64,000 nucleotides of DNA from Micromonospora endolithica (GCF_003626595.1 NZ_RBAK01000001.1:558001-622000), one strand, 5' to 3'. Positions 13,839-25,769 are shown, numbered from the stretch's first letter. A program made the numbers and translations. The notes: generated from the sequence alone by a model not told the origin.

Positions 13839-13892
13839 TGTGCGTCCCCTCACGGACCGGTTCCGGCGTGTCGCCGGAGATTACGTACGTGT

Positions 13893-14933
13893 CTAACGAT
13901 CGGCACCCAGGACCGGCACCAGTGCGGCGCCGAGGGCGGCCGGATCATGACGGGGAGTGCCGTCGATGACCGCGACAGGGGCGAGGACCAGCCGGGCACC
14001 CAGCGATTCTGCCGCACGTTCGACCGGATCGGGGTCACCGACCGCCTTCGAATCCGCCAGCACGAAGTCGGCCTCCAGCGCCGGCAGGTACCAGCGCAGC
14101 GCCGCCAGGTGGTCGGCGACCGACAGGCCCAGGGTCTCCTTCTCGGCCGCGAGGTTCAGCGTGACCAGCCGGCGGGCCGGGCTGGTCACGATCGCGTCGG
14201 CCAGCTCGGGCACCAGCAGGTGCGGCAGGACGCTGGTGTACCAGCTGCCCGGCCCGAAGATCAGCCAGTCGGCCGCGCCGACCGCCTCCACCGCCTGCGG
14301 GCAGGCCGCCGGGGTCTCCGGGTTCAGCCGCAGCGACTCCACCCGTCCGGTGGTCACCGCCACCTGGTGCTGCCCGGTGACCGTCCGGACCTCGTCCGGC
14401 CGGTCCGGGTCGGCGCCGCGTACCCGGGCCTCGATCCCGACCGGCTGGCAGGACATCGGCAGCACCCGGCCGACCGTGCCCAGCATCGCGCCGGCGTGCT
14501 CCAGGGCCGCCACCGGGTCGCCGAGCAGCTCCATCAGGCCGCAGAGCACGAGGTTGCCGACCGCGTGCCCGGTCAGGCCGTCCCGGTCGTGGAGCAGCCC
14601 GTCCGCGCCGCGCCCGTCGCCGGCCGGGGCCGCGACGCCGCCGGCGACCGGTATGCCCGCGCGGGCCGGGGTGACGAACCGGTGCTGGAACAGCCCGGCG
14701 CTGCGCCGGGTCTGCGGATGGTCACCGGCGAGCGCGACGAGCGCCTGCCGCAGGTCGCCCGGGGGCAGGCCACCCCGCTCCGCGCGCAGCCGGCCGCTGG
14801 ACCCGCCGTCGTCACCGACGGTGACCACCGCCGTGATGTCCAGGTCGAGTTCCGGGGCGCAGCGCCGCAGCGCGCGCAGCGAGGCGGAGAGCCCGTGCCC
14901 TCCCCCGAAGGCGACCACTTTCGTCGCCGTCAT
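13893..14933 (-). CDS. YvcK/CofD-family protein (uridine diphosphate-sugar binding)
   Basis: Member of the YvcK (gluconeogenesis factor) family, which in Bacillus and mycobacteria binds UDP-sugars and influences carbon flow to peptidoglycan. The 346-residue product begins VVAFGGGHGLSASLRALRR and contains VTVGDDGGSSGRLR near residue 37 and the GPGSWYTSVLPHLLVPELADAI block near 225, all family hallmarks. It overlaps rapZ by four bases (ATGA). A phosphotransferase activity such as that of CofD is not implied by this subfamily. Confidence 0.9.
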   Translation of the reverse strand: MTATKVVAFGGGHGLSASLRALRRCAPELDLDITAVVTVGDDGGSSGRLRAERGGLPPGDLRQALVALAGDHPQTRRSAGLFQHRFVTPARAGIPVAGGVAAPAGDGRGADGLLHDRDGLTGHAVGNLVLCGLMELLGDPVAALEHAGAMLGTVGRVLPMSCQPVGIEARVRGADPDRPDEVRTVTGQHQVAVTTGRVESLRLNPETPAACPQAVEAVGAADWLIFGPGSWYTSVLPHLLVPELADAIVTSPARRLVTLNLAAEKETLGLSVADHLAALRWYLPALEADFVLADSKAVGDPDPVERAAESLGARLVLAPVAVIDGTPRHDPAALGAALVPVLGADR

Positions 14934-15856
14934 TCCCGCCCCAGGTCCCGGTGCTGCGCGTTCGCGGCCAGGCCGGACTGCCGCAACCGGCCGGCCAACT
15001 CCTCGGCGATGGCCACGCTGCGGTGCTTGCCACCGGTGCAGCCGACCGCCACGGTCAGGTAGCGCTTGCCCTCCCGCTCGAAACCGGAGGTGGTGGCGCC
15101 GACCAGGTCCGCGTACGACGTCACGAACGCCTCCGCGCCCTCCTGGCCCAGCACGTACGAGCTGACCGCCTCCTCCCGCCCGGTGTGCTCCCGCAGCTCG
15201 GGCACCCAGTACGGGTTGGGCAGGAAACGGGCGTCGAGCACGAAGTCCGCGTCCGGCGGCAGGCCGTACTTGAAGCCGAACGACAGCACGGTGACCCGCA
15301 GCCGGCGGGCGTCCTCGCCGCCGAACAGCTCCTCGACGCGGCGCCGCAGCTGGTTGACGTTCAGGTGACTGGTGTCGATGATCACGTCGGCCTGGTCGCG
15401 GGCCTCCTCCAGCAGGCCGCGCTCGACGGCGATGCCGTCGGCCAGCCGCCCGTCACCCTGCAACGGGTGCGACCGCCGGACGCTCTCGAACCGGCGGATG
15501 AGCACCTCGTCGTCGGCGTCGACGAAGACCACCCGGGGCGAGAATCCGCGCTCCTTCAGCTCCCGGATCGCGCCGGCCAGGTCGGTGGAGAACGCCCGGG
15601 ACCGCACGTCCAGCACCATCGCCGTACGCCGGGCCGCACCGCCGGCCTTGTAGGCCAGCTCCGCCATGTCGAGCATGAGCGCCTGCGGCAGGTTGTCCAC
15701 CACGTAGAACCCGACGTTCTCCAGTGCCCGGGCGACCGTGCTGCGACCGCCGCCGGACAGACCGGTGACCACCACCAGGGTGGTGTCCGCCTCCGTCGGC
15801 GCCGGCTGACCGCCGACGATGCCGTGCCGGTCCTCGCCCGTACCCGCCTCGCTCAC
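14930..15856 (-). CDS. rapZ: RapZ-family nucleotide-binding protein
   Basis: RapZ family P-loop protein. In E. coli it is the RNase E adapter that controls glucosamine-6-phosphate synthase RNA; in actinobacteria its role is less clear. The 308-residue product has an N-terminal Walker A-like GLSGGGRST near residue 33, the FYVVDNLPQ strand, and the conserved C-terminal block AVGCTGGKHRSVAIAEELA near 270. The P-loop has Arg where the classical motif has Lys, a substitution I recall as usual in actinobacterial RapZ. GTG 15856 has GGGGG about six bases upstream. It is the first gene of the rapZ-yvcK-whiA set. Confidence 0.92.
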   Translation of the reverse strand: MSEAGTGEDRHGIVGGQPAPTEADTTLVVVTGLSGGGRSTVARALENVGFYVVDNLPQALMLDMAELAYKAGGAARRTAMVLDVRSRAFSTDLAGAIRELKERGFSPRVVFVDADDEVLIRRFESVRRSHPLQGDGRLADGIAVERGLLEEARDQADVIIDTSHLNVNQLRRRVEELFGGEDARRLRVTVLSFGFKYGLPPDADFVLDARFLPNPYWVPELREHTGREEAVSSYVLGQEGAEAFVTSYADLVGATTSGFEREGKRYLTVAVGCTGGKHRSVAIAEELAGRLRQSGLAANAQHRDLGRE

Positions 15857-15914
15857 CCACTACCCCCAAGCCGTGGCCCGCGGGCCGTTCCCGGCCGCGC
15901 ATGGTCAGTCGCCG

Positions 15915-15920
15915 ACTCTA
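15915..15920 (-). promoter_or_regulatory. Probable -10 box for rapZ-yvcK-whiA
   Basis: TAGAGT read on the minus strand fits TANNNT and would start transcription near 15908, about 50 bases before the rapZ GTG. Unlike the repair-gene promoters in this window, no TGTC is present 12 bases upstream. Confidence 0.45.
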
Positions 15921-16029
15921 ACGGCTGGGACCGGGGTCGGGATTCCACGGGTGACCGCCGGAACACCGTTCGTCCGGTCCGCGGCCGGGCCCCCGCCGGA
16001 CCGGTCGTGCTCCCGACAGCCCGGAAGCC

Positions 16030-16059
16030 TTGATGACGATCAGTGACCCTCAATACCAT
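16030..16059 (+). promoter_or_regulatory. Promoter of the 16103 gene
   Basis: TTGATG (16030-16035), an 18-base spacer and TACCAT (16054-16059) make a good sigma-A-type promoter. The predicted start near 16066 gives a 37-base leader with GGAGG just before the coding region. The surrounding 60 bases are clearly less GC-rich than the genes. Confidence 0.6.
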
Positions 16060-16102
16060 TTACGTGATCACCGCAGCTCAGCGGGGAGATACGGAGGGCG
16101 CC

Positions 16103-16447
16103 ATGCACGATCTGGCGGACAAGAACAAGTACGTCGGGTTCCTCTTCATGCGGATCAGTCCTGAGTACTTCGCCCTCGGCCGGGAGGGTATCCACGAGGT
16201 CTCCGCGGAACACGCCCGGGATCTGGGCCGATTCGCCAAGCAGCTCACCCACGTGGTCTGCACCGGGGTCAACGGAAAGTACGACCAGGTCACCATGGTC
16301 GAGGCCGACACCCTGGAGGAGATCAACGCGGCGGCGACCGCGTTCCGGATGGGCGGCAAGGCCCGCTACATCGAGATCGTCGACATCGTGGTCGGGATGA
16401 AGGCCCCGCCGCGCGGTCTGGCGAACCGGTCGACCCAGGCGGCGTGA
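16103..16447 (+). CDS. Conserved small alpha/beta protein of unknown function (GYD/Lrp-effector-like)
   Basis: A 114-residue protein with no signal or membrane segment. It starts HDLADKNKYVGFLFMRIS and contains TGVNGKYDQVTMVEADTLEE near residue 65. The order strand-helix-strand-strand-helix-strand, with GxYD followed by an acidic EADxxEE, resembles GYD-domain proteins and the ligand-binding half of Lrp/AsnC regulators; no helix-turn-helix is present. ATG 16103 was chosen because GGAGG lies about six bases upstream, although the frame is open from 16043. It stands alone between rapZ and recQ. The function is not known; a small-molecule-binding dimer is only an inference. Confidence 0.8.
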   Translation: MHDLADKNKYVGFLFMRISPEYFALGREGIHEVSAEHARDLGRFAKQLTHVVCTGVNGKYDQVTMVEADTLEEINAAATAFRMGGKARYIEIVDIVVGMKAPPRGLANRSTQAA

Positions 16448-16595
16448 CCGGCGCACACCACGCCTCGGGGGAGCCCGGCGGCATCCCGGGCGCGGTGGGC
16501 CGGCCCGCGCCCGGGACCGCGTGTCCGGCGCGACCTGTCCGGCGCCGCGGCCTGTGCGGCGCGACCGACCGCCTCCGGCGCGGTCCCGGTGGAGG

Positions 16596-16617
16596 TGTCG
16601 GGGCGGGTCTCTAGAAT
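16596..16617 (+). promoter_or_regulatory. recQ promoter with RecA-NDp/PafBC-type motif (leaderless)
   Basis: TGTC at 16596-16599, exactly 12 bases, then TAGAAT at 16612-16617, followed by six bases and the recQ ATG. The spacing equals TGTC-RGTG-N8-TANNNT, the LexA-independent DNA-damage promoter known from mycobacteria. Here the base after TGTC is G. Transcription would begin at or next to the ATG, so the mRNA should be leaderless. Confidence 0.75.
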
Positions 16618-16623
16618 CCTCCG

Positions 16624-18465
<1,842 letters not shown>

Positions 18466-18588
18466 CCCACTCCCCACCCCACGCGGCGCGCCCCCTCACC
18501 ACGCGCACGTCCCGACGCCAGCTCCCCCGCGCCACGGCCGGTGCGCTACGACGTGCCGCACCCGGCCGCGCCCCAGATCCGCGGAAAT

Positions 18589-18633
18589 CGGGGAGGTGCT
18601 GCCTCCCGAGCGGCCGAGGCAGCACTTTCCCCG
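18589..18633. terminator. Two-way terminator between recQ and uvrC
   Basis: Inverted repeat with arms at 18589-18605 and 18616-18633 around a 10-base loop; the arms pair almost completely with one bulge and a mismatch (GAGGTGCTGCCTC against GAGGCAGCACTTTC). It lies in the 235-base gap between the convergent recQ and uvrC stops. There is no long T tract, as is usual in this group. Confidence 0.7.
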
Positions 18634-18700
18634 ACGGTGCCGCCTCACCGCAGGCGAGGCGGGACGAAACCGGGCGGGCGGGTGCGGGGGCGGGCCGGCT

Positions 18701-20677
18701 TCAGTCGGTGGGCGGGGTCTTCGACTCTCCGTCCAGGGCGGCGAGAATCGCCGCCGCGGTCTGCTTGCCGACGCCCGGCACCTCGGTGATCTCCTCCACC
18801 GTCGCGGCCGAGAGCCGCTTGAGCGAACCGAAGTGTCGCAGCAGCGCCTTGCGCCGCACCTCGCCCAGCCCGGGCACGGTGTCCAGCGCCGAGGCGGTCA
18901 TCCGCTTGGAGCGGCGCTGCCGGTGGAAGGTGATGGCGAAGCGGTGCGCCTCGTCGCGTACGCGTTGCAGCAGGTAGAGCCCCTCGGAGGTGCGCGGCAG
19001 GATGACCGGGAACTCGTCGTCGGGCAGCCACACCTCCTCCAGCCGCTTGGCCAGGCCGCAGAGGGCCACGTCGTCGATGCCCAGGTCCGCGAGGGCCTGC
19101 GCGGCGGCGGCCACCTGCGGCGCGCCGCCGTCCACCACCACCAACTGCGGCGGATAGGCGAACCGGCGTGGCCGCCCGGTGGCCGGGTCGATCAGCACAC
19201 CCACCCGGGGCTCGTCGTCGGCCTGCCCTGCCGGTGCGTCCGGTTCGTCGGCCGCCTCCACGCCCACCTCACCGGTCTCGGCCCGCGCGTCCAGGTAGCG
19301 GGCGAAGCGGCGACGGAGCACCTCGGCCATCGCGGAGAGGTCGTCGGTGGCCCCCCGGATGATGAACCGCCGGTACTCGCTCTTGCGGGGCAGCCCGTCC
19401 TCGAAGACGACCATGCTGGCCACCACGTCGGTGCCCTGGATCTGCGAGATGTCGAAGCACTCGATGCGCAGCGGGGACGTCGGCATGCCGAGCGCCTCGC
19501 TGATCTCGTCGAGCGCGCGGCCCCGGGTGGTCAGGTCGCCGGCGCGCTTGAGCTTGTGCCGGGCGAGGGCGTCCTTGGCGTTCCGCTCCACCGTCTCCAG
19601 CAGGGCCCGCTTGTCGCCGCGCTGCGGCACCCGCAGGGCCACCCGGCTGCCCCGATGGCCGGACAGCCAGTCGGCGAGCGCGTCGGAGTCGGCGGGCAGC
19701 TCGGGTACCAGCAGCTCGCGGGGCACGTCCGCCTCGCCGTGCTCGCCGCCGTAGACCTGGGTGCAGAAGTGGTGCACCAGGTCACCGATGGTCAGGTCCT
19801 CGGTCTTCTCGACCACCCAGCCCCGCTGGCCCCGGACCCGGCCGTCCCGCACGTGGAACACCTGGACGGCCGCCTCCAGGGGATCGTCGGCGAACGCCAC
19901 CACGTCGGCGTCGGTGCCGTCGCCGAGCACCACCGTCTGCTTCTCCATGGCCCGACGCATCGCCGCCACGTCGTCGCGCAACCGGGCCGCCCGCTCGAAC
20001 TCCAGCTGCTCGCTGGCCTCGGTCATCTCCCGCTCCAGCCGCCGCACCATCACGTCGGTGCGGCCGCCCATGAAGTCGCAGAAGCCGTCGACGATACGCC
20101 GGTGCTCCTCCGCCGACACGGTGCCCACGCAGGGTGCGGAGCACTTGCCGATGTAGCCCAGCAGGCACGGCCGACCGACCTGCCCGGCCCGCTTGAAGAC
20201 CCCGGCCGAGCAGGTGCGCGCCGGGAAGACCCGGAGCAGCAGGTCGAGCGTCTCGCGGATCGCCCAGGCATGCGAGTAGGGCCCGAAATAGCGCACGCCC
20301 TTGCGCTTCGCCCCGCGCATCACCTGCAGCCGGGGGAACTCCTCGTCCAGCGTCACGGCCAGGTAGGGGTAGGACTTGTCGTCCCGGTAGCGGACGTTGA
20401 AGCGGGGGTCGTACTGCTTGATCCAGGTGAACTCCTGCTGGAGGGCCTCCACCTCGGTGGCGACCGACATCCAGTCCACCGACTCGGCGGTGAGGACCAT
20501 CTGCCGGGTGCGCTGGTGCAGGTTGACCGGGTCGGCGAAGTAGGAGTTGAGCCGGCTGCGCAGGTTCTTCGCCTTGCCGACGTAGATCACGCGGCCGGTG
20601 CCGTCCCGGAAGCGGTAGACCCCCGGAGACTCCGGAATGGTGCCGGTCGCGGGACGGTAGGTCGAGGGGTCAGCCAC
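18701..20677 (-). CDS. uvrC: Excinuclease ABC subunit C
   Basis: Makes the two incisions of nucleotide excision repair with UvrB. The 658-residue product shows the N-terminal GIY-YIG nuclease ([20 protein letters not shown], about residues 17-36), the UVR domain near 220 that binds UvrB, the RNase H-like C-terminal nuclease ([21 protein letters not shown]), and tandem helix-hairpin-helix motifs at the end ([20 protein letters not shown]). GTG 20677 was chosen because a -10 box ends seven bases upstream and homologues start here; an extra GTG lies two codons earlier. In most actinobacteria uvrC directly precedes rapZ; here recQ and the 16103 gene lie between them. Confidence 0.95.
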   Translation of the reverse strand: MADPSTYRPATGTIPESPGVYRFRDGTGRVIYVGKAKNLRSRLNSYFADPVNLHQRTRQMVLTAESVDWMSVATEVEALQQEFTWIKQYDPRFNVRYRDDKSYPYLAVTLDEEFPRLQVMRGAKRKGVRYFGPYSHAWAIRETLDLLLRVFPARTCSAGVFKRAGQVGRPCLLGYIGKCSAPCVGTVSAEEHRRIVDGFCDFMGGRTDVMVRRLEREMTEASEQLEFERAARLRDDVAAMRRAMEKQTVVLGDGTDADVVAFADDPLEAAVQVFHVRDGRVRGQRGWVVEKTEDLTIGDLVHHFCTQVYGGEHGEADVPRELLVPELPADSDALADWLSGHRGSRVALRVPQRGDKRALLETVERNAKDALARHKLKRAGDLTTRGRALDEISEALGMPTSPLRIECFDISQIQGTDVVASMVVFEDGLPRKSEYRRFIIRGATDDLSAMAEVLRRRFARYLDARAETGEVGVEAADEPDAPAGQADDEPRVGVLIDPATGRPRRFAYPPQLVVVDGGAPQVAAAAQALADLGIDDVALCGLAKRLEEVWLPDDEFPVILPRTSEGLYLLQRVRDEAHRFAITFHRQRRSKRMTASALDTVPGLGEVRRKALLRHFGSLKRLSAATVEEITEVPGVGKQTAAAILAALDGESKTPPTD

Positions 20678-20684
20678 GCCCACA

Positions 20685-20706
20685 AGCCTAGTCCGCGCCC
20701 CCGACA
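20685..20706 (-). promoter_or_regulatory. uvrC promoter with RecA-NDp/PafBC-type motif (leaderless)
   Basis: On the minus strand TGTC (20706-20703), 12 bases, then TAGGCT (20690-20685), followed seven bases later by the uvrC GTG at 20677. The base after TGTC is G. Spacing and order match the mycobacterial DNA-damage promoter. A leaderless transcript is predicted. Confidence 0.75.
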
Positions 20707-20836
20707 CGCCCCGGCCACCGACCGCCCCGGACCGGGGCGCCCCCCCGCCACCGACCCGGCCTGGACCGGTCACCGACCCGGACCGGCCCCGACCGGGCGG
20801 GCCCGGCCGGGCGCGGCAGGGGCGGACGCGGACGGG

Positions 20837-21319
20837 TCAGGCCAGCGAGATCTGGTCGCCGGTGACCTTGACCTCCTTGACGGGCAGCGGCTTGGTCGCC
20901 GGGCCGGTCTTGACCGAACCGTCCTCGATCGAGAACTTGCTGCCGTGACAGGTGCAGTTGATCGTGCCGCCGTCGACGTTCGACACCGGGCAGTTCTGGT
21001 GGGTGCAGATCGGGTCGAAGCCCTTGAACTGACCGGCGGTCGGCTGGGTGATCACCACACCCTGAGCGGCGAGGACCACTCCCCCGCCGACCGGGACGTC
21101 GGTGGTCCGGACCAGGGACTGGGCGTTCTCACGGTCGCCGCCCCCGGCGTCACCGGTGCTCGGCACCGCCGGACCACCGCTGGTCGGCGCCGATCCGTCG
21201 CCCGAGTCGTCGCCACCGCAGGCGGCCAGCACGACCGCCGCACCGACGGCGCCCGCGCCGGTGAGCAGCGCGCGGCGGGTCTGCGTGCCCGGTCCGGTTA
21301 CCACCTGGTCGTCACTCAT
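20837..21319 (-). CDS. Tat-exported Rieske [2Fe-2S] lipoprotein
   Basis: A 160-residue redox protein. The N-terminus has a twin-arginine signal (TRRALLTGAGAVGAAVVLAA) ending in the lipobox LAAC at about residues 30-33, so it should be folded, exported by Tat and anchored outside the membrane. A Gly/Ser/Asp linker follows. The cluster ligands are in CTHQNCPV near residue 108 and CTCHGSKFS near 125, with the second Cys-His pair in CHG. No partner oxidoreductase is next to it, so the electron partner cannot be told. ATG 21319 was chosen over an upstream-open frame because the Tat signal then begins at residue 1. Confidence 0.9.
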   Translation of the reverse strand: MSDDQVVTGPGTQTRRALLTGAGAVGAAVVLAACGGDDSGDGSAPTSGGPAVPSTGDAGGGDRENAQSLVRTTDVPVGGGVVLAAQGVVITQPTAGQFKGFDPICTHQNCPVSNVDGGTINCTCHGSKFSIEDGSVKTGPATKPLPVKEVKVTGDQISLA

Positions 21320-21462
21320 GCCTGGCCTCTCTCTCGGCTGCCGCCGTCGGTCATGATCCGCGGCCACACTCGGGTACACGGACCACTGTGCCCGACGGTT
21401 CATCCGATCGGCGACCAACCACCGGCTCCGGCGACCGACCGGGTCACCGGCCGGCCCCGGTG

Positions 21463-21529
21463 GGGACGGGACCGGCCGTCGACGCTCGCGCACCCCAGCG
21501 GGGACGAGACCGGCCCTCGACGCTCGCGC
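21463..21529. repeat. Two 29-base direct repeats
   Basis: The 29 bases at 21463-21491 recur at 21501-21529 with two differences; both contain GACGCTCGCGC at the end. They lie in the 243-base gap between the uvrA stop and the Rieske gene, where no other feature is visible. The function is unknown; slippage duplication is the simplest explanation. Confidence 0.7.
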
Positions 21530-21562
21530 GCTCCGGCCCGGGCACCCGGCCGGTCGGCGGGG

Positions 21563-24505
21563 TCAGCGGGCGCCGACCGGCATCTTCCGGGCCGTACGCG
21601 ACTTCGTGCCGTTGGCCTTGGCGGCGCGGGAGGTGGCCGCGGCGGCGCCCTTCGGCTCGCCGTCGAGCTTGAGCGCCTGGCGCAGGAACTGGCCGGTGTG
21701 GCTCTCGGCGACCTCGGCGACCTCCTCGGGGGTGCCGGTGGCGAGCACCGTCCCGCCACGGTGACCGCCCTCGGGACCCATGTCGATGAGCCAGTCCGCC
21801 GTCTTGATCACATCGAGGTTGTGCTCGATGGTGATGACCGTGTTGCCCTTGTCCACCAGGCCCTCGAGCACCATCAGCAGCTTGCGGATGTCCTCGAAGT
21901 GCAGGCCGGTGGTCGGCTCGTCGAGCACGTAGACGGTCCGGCCGGTGGAGCGCTTCTGCAACTCGGAGGCGAGCTTGACCCGCTGCGCCTCGCCGCCGGA
22001 CAGGGTGGGTGCCGGCTGGCCGAGCCGCACGTAGCCGAGACCGACGTCGACCAGGGTCTTCAGGTGCCGGTGGATGGCCGGGATCGCCGAGAAGAACTCG
22101 GCGGCGTCCTCGATCGGCATCTCCAGCACGTCCGAGACGGTCTTGCCCTTGTAGTGAACCTCCAGGGTCTCCCGGTTGTAACGGGCGCCCTTGCAGACCT
22201 CGCAGGGGACGTAGACGTCCGGCAGGAAGTTCATCTCGATCTTGATCGTGCCGTCACCCGAGCACGCCTCGCACCGTCCGCCCTTGACGTTGAACGAGAA
22301 CCGGCCCGGACCGTAGCCCCGCACCTTGGCCTCGGTGGTCTCGGCGAAGAGCTTGCGGACGTGGTCCCAGACGCCGGTGTAGGTGGCCGGGTTGGACCGG
22401 GGCGTACGACCGATCGGCGACTGGTCGACACCGACGACCTTGTCCACGTGTTCCAGGCCGGAGACCCGGGTGTGCCGGCCGGGCACCAGCCGGGCGCCGT
22501 TGATCTGGTTGGCGAGCACCGCGTGCAGGATGTCGTTGACCAGGGTCGACTTGCCCGAGCCGCTGACCCCGGTGACCGCGATGAGCTGCCCGAGCGGGAA
22601 GCCGACGGTGAGGTTGCGCAGGTTGTGCTCCCGCGCGCCGTGCACCACCAGCTCACGGTCGGGAGTCCGCGGTCGGCGCCGGGTCGGCGTGGGGATGACC
22701 TTCCGCCCGGCCAGGTAGGCCCCGGTCACCGACTCCTTGTTCTTCAACAGCGCCGGCACCGACCCGCTGTGCACGATCCGACCGCCGTGCTCGCCGGCGC
22801 CGGGACCGATGTCGACGATCCAGTCGGCGACCCGGATGGTGTCCTCGTCGTGCTCGACGACGATCAGCGTGTTGCCCAGCCCGCGCAGGCGGATCAGGGT
22901 CTCGATCAGCCGGTGGTTGTCGCGCTGGTGCAGGCCGATGGACGGCTCGTCGAGCACGTAGAGCACACCGACGAGGCCGGAACCGATCTGGGTGGCCAGC
23001 CGGATGCGCTGCGCCTCGCCGCCGGACAGGGTGCCGGCCGGGCGGTCTAGGGAGAGGTAGTCCAGGCCGACGTCGAGCAGGAACCTCAGCCGGGCGTTGA
23101 TCTCCTTGAGGACCCGCTCGGCGATCATCTTCTGCCGGTCGGTCAGCTCGATGCCGGCGAGCAGGTCGGCGGCCTCGCCGACGGAGAGGTTGCAGACCTC
23201 GGCGATGCTCCGGCCGGCCAGGGTGACCGCGAGCACCTCGGGCTTGAGCCGGGCGCCGCCGCAGGCCGCACAGGGCACGTCACGCATGTAGCCCTCGTAC
23301 TTGTCCCGCGACCACTCCGACTCGGTGTCGGAGTGCCGCCGCTCGATCCACTGCACCACGCCCTCGAAGCCGGTGTAGTAGGAGCGCTCGCGGCCGTACT
23401 TGTTGCGGTAGCGCACGTGCACCTGGTCGTCGGAGCCGTGCAGGATCGTCTTCTGCGCCCGCGACGGCAGTGCCCGCCACGGGGTGTCGACGTCGAAGTG
23501 CTGGCTCGCACCGAGTGCCTCCAGCAGGCGCAGGAAGTATTCCAGGTTGTGCCCGGTGGCCCAGGGCTGGATCGCGCCCTCGCGCAGGGTGCGCTCCGGG
23601 TCGGGGACGAGCAGCTCCGGGTCGACCTCCTTCTTGGTGCCCAGGCCGGTGCACTCCGGGCAGGCGCCGTACGGCGCGTTGAAGGAGAAGACCCGGGGCT
23701 CCAGGTCCTCGATCGCCAGCGGGTGGTCGTTGGGGCAGGCCAGGTGCTCGGAGTAGCGCCGCTCCCGCTCCGGGTCGTCCTCGGCGAGGTCGACGAAGTC
23801 GAGCAGGACCAGGCCGCCGGAGAGCCCGAGCGCGGCCTCCACCGAGTCGGTCAGCCGCTGCTTGGCGGTGGCCTTGACGGTCAGCCGGTCGATGACCACC
23901 TCGATGGTGTGCTTCTCCTGCTTCTTGAGCTTGGGCGGCTCGGTGAGCGGGTGCACCACGCCGTCGACCCGGGCCCGGGCGTAGCCCTTGGCCTGGAGTT
24001 CGGCGAACAGGTCGACGTATTCGCCCTTGCGGCCCCGGACCACCGGCGCCAGCACCATGAACTTCGTGCCCTCGGCCATCGCCAGGACCCGGTCGACGAT
24101 CTGCTGCGGGCTCTGCTTGGAGATCCGCTCCCCGCAGACCGGGCAGTGCGGCTCGCCGATGCGGGCGAAGAGCAGCCGGAGGTAGTCGTAGACCTCGGTG
24201 ATCGTGCCCACCGTCGAGCGCGGGTTGCGCGAGGTGGACTTCTGGTCGATGGAGACCGCGGGGCTGAGGCCCTCGATGAAGTCGACGTCGGGCTTGTCCA
24301 TCTGACCGAGGAACTGCCGGGCGTACGACGACAGGGACTCGACGTAACGCCGCTGGCCCTCGGCGAAGATCGTGTCGAAGGCCAGGCTCGACTTGCCCGA
24401 CCCGGAGAGCCCGGTGAAGACGATCAGGGCGTCCCGGGGCAGGTCGAGACTGACGTCACGCAGGTTGTGCTCGCGCGCGCCACGGATGATCAGTCGGTCG
24501 GCCAC
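21563..24505 (-). CDS. uvrA: Excinuclease ABC subunit A
   Basis: Damage-sensing ATPase of nucleotide excision repair. The 980-residue protein has two ABC ATPase modules (Walker [15 protein letters not shown] near residue 33 and [14 protein letters not shown] near 645, with LSGGEAQR signatures near 490 and 835) and zinc-site pairs such as [16 protein letters not shown] and CEACSGDG. The C-terminal tail is Lys/Ala-rich. GTG 24505 ([17 protein letters not shown]) is the standard start; the frame is open further upstream only by chance. It is separated from uvrC by the Rieske gene. Confidence 0.96.
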   Translation of the reverse strand: MADRLIIRGAREHNLRDVSLDLPRDALIVFTGLSGSGKSSLAFDTIFAEGQRRYVESLSSYARQFLGQMDKPDVDFIEGLSPAVSIDQKSTSRNPRSTVGTITEVYDYLRLLFARIGEPHCPVCGERISKQSPQQIVDRVLAMAEGTKFMVLAPVVRGRKGEYVDLFAELQAKGYARARVDGVVHPLTEPPKLKKQEKHTIEVVIDRLTVKATAKQRLTDSVEAALGLSGGLVLLDFVDLAEDDPERERRYSEHLACPNDHPLAIEDLEPRVFSFNAPYGACPECTGLGTKKEVDPELLVPDPERTLREGAIQPWATGHNLEYFLRLLEALGASQHFDVDTPWRALPSRAQKTILHGSDDQVHVRYRNKYGRERSYYTGFEGVVQWIERRHSDTESEWSRDKYEGYMRDVPCAACGGARLKPEVLAVTLAGRSIAEVCNLSVGEAADLLAGIELTDRQKMIAERVLKEINARLRFLLDVGLDYLSLDRPAGTLSGGEAQRIRLATQIGSGLVGVLYVLDEPSIGLHQRDNHRLIETLIRLRGLGNTLIVVEHDEDTIRVADWIVDIGPGAGEHGGRIVHSGSVPALLKNKESVTGAYLAGRKVIPTPTRRRPRTPDRELVVHGAREHNLRNLTVGFPLGQLIAVTGVSGSGKSTLVNDILHAVLANQINGARLVPGRHTRVSGLEHVDKVVGVDQSPIGRTPRSNPATYTGVWDHVRKLFAETTEAKVRGYGPGRFSFNVKGGRCEACSGDGTIKIEMNFLPDVYVPCEVCKGARYNRETLEVHYKGKTVSDVLEMPIEDAAEFFSAIPAIHRHLKTLVDVGLGYVRLGQPAPTLSGGEAQRVKLASELQKRSTGRTVYVLDEPTTGLHFEDIRKLLMVLEGLVDKGNTVITIEHNLDVIKTADWLIDMGPEGGHRGGTVLATGTPEEVAEVAESHTGQFLRQALKLDGEPKGAAAATSRAAKANGTKSRTARKMPVGAR

Positions 24506-24599
24506 TGTCCGTGTACTCCCGGAAGAAGAAGATGAGGAGGATCTGTCCGCTCTGAGCTGGTCTGAGCGGTGGTGCGGGCGCGGAGAATGCGCCTCGGCA

Positions 24600-24621
24600 A
24601 CTCTAGCCCCGAGGTACGACA
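24600..24621 (-). promoter_or_regulatory. uvrA promoter with RecA-NDp/PafBC-type motif
   Basis: On the minus strand TGTC (24621-24618), 12 bases, then TAGAGT (24605-24600). The base after TGTC is G. Transcription would begin near 24593, leaving a leader of about 88 bases before the uvrA GTG, so this is the one repair gene of the five that is not predicted to be leaderless. GGGAG lies about 11 bases before the GTG. Confidence 0.7.
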
Positions 24622-24689
24622 CTTTCCCTCGCCCGCACATTCCCCCAGCTCGGCCCGGTGGGGGTGGCCCCCGGACCGGGGTCGACTCC

Positions 24690-25769
24690 TCAGAATCCCC
24701 CGGGGCCCGGCGGCGACGACGGACGGGCTGTCCGTCGCCGACCACCTCGCCATCCGCCCCGCCGCTCGGCGGCCGTTCGGGTCTCCCGGCGCCGGCTCTC
24801 GTAGGCCACCTCGCGCTGCAACCGCCGCCAGCTCTCCCAGCGGCGGTGCGCCAGCTCACCGGACTCCAGGGCGTCGGCCACCGCGCAGGCCGGCTCGCCG
24901 TCGTGCGCGCAGTCGGCGTACCGGCAGCCGGTGGCGAGGTCGGCGATGTCGGCGAAGGCCCGGTCCAGGCCCGCCGAACCGTCCAGCAGGCCGACCGCCC
25001 GTACGCCCGGGGTGTCCAGCACCGCGCCCCCGCCGGGCACCGCGACCAGCGCGCGGAACGTGGTGGTGTGCCGGCCCTTGCCGTCGGACCGGCGGATCGC
25101 CTGGGTGGGCATCACCACCGCGCCGGCGAGGGCGTTGACCAGGCTCGACTTGCCCGCGCCGGACGGGCCGAGCAGGCCGAGCGTGCGGCCCGGCGCCACC
25201 TCGGCACGCAGCGGGTCGAGCCCGGTGCCGTGCTCGGCGCTGACCGGCAGCACCGGTACGCCGGGGGCGACGGCGGCCACCTGGCGGGCGATCGCGTCCG
25301 GGTCGGCCGCCAGGTCGGACTTGGTCAGCACGACCAGCGGCCGGGCCCCGGACTCGTGGGCCAGGGACAACAGGCGCTCGATCCGGCCCACGTCCGGCTC
25401 CGGGTGCACCGGTTCCACCACGGCGGCGGCGTCCAGGTTGGCGGCCAGCACTTGGCCGCTGGCGTCCTTGCCGGCGGTACGGCGGATCAACGCGGTGCGG
25501 CGGGGCAGCACCGCCTCGACGGTCACCCGCCCGTCCGGCCAGGTGCCGACCAGCACCCAGTCGCCCGCGCAGGGCAGGCAGGTCGCGTCGCGGGCGGCGG
25601 CGGCCAGCACCGCGCCGCCCACGGTGGCCCGGACCGGGCCGGACGCGCAGAGCACCGTGCAGACGCCCCGGTCCACCCGGGCCACCCGGCCCGGACGGTG
25701 GTCGCTGCGCCGAAGGTGTCGCTCCGCCCGGTCGGCGTCCCAGCCGAGGGCGGTCAGATCGATGGTCAT
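24690..25769 (-). CDS. rsgA: Ribosome small-subunit-dependent GTPase A
   Basis: RsgA is a circularly permuted GTPase that helps late 30S maturation. The 359-residue product has an N-terminal OB-type domain, then G motifs in permuted order: TKSDL (G4, near residue 150), [12 protein letters not shown] (G1, near 205) and DTPGVRAVG (G3, near 253). The C-terminal zinc site [14 protein letters not shown] is at about residues 283-296. The last 40 residues are Arg/Gly/Pro-rich. GAGGAT precedes the start by about five bases. Its 3' end reaches into the region upstream of uvrA, stopping 69 bases beyond the proposed uvrA promoter. Confidence 0.92.
   Translation of the reverse strand: MTIDLTALGWDADRAERHLRRSDHRPGRVARVDRGVCTVLCASGPVRATVGGAVLAAAARDATCLPCAGDWVLVGTWPDGRVTVEAVLPRRTALIRRTAGKDASGQVLAANLDAAAVVEPVHPEPDVGRIERLLSLAHESGARPLVVLTKSDLAADPDAIARQVAAVAPGVPVLPVSAEHGTGLDPLRAEVAPGRTLGLLGPSGAGKSSLVNALAGAVVMPTQAIRRSDGKGRHTTTFRALVAVPGGGAVLDTPGVRAVGLLDGSAGLDRAFADIADLATGCRYADCAHDGEPACAVADALESGELAHRRWESWRRLQREVAYESRRRETRTAAERRGGWRGGRRRTARPSSPPGPGGF

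Noticed and set aside
24506..24689. LexA (SOS) boxes at uvrA, uvrB, uvrC, recQ or polA
   Set aside because: I looked for the actinobacterial GAAC-N4-GTTC palindrome in these upstream regions and found none. The TGTC-N12-TANNNT pattern explains their promoters better.
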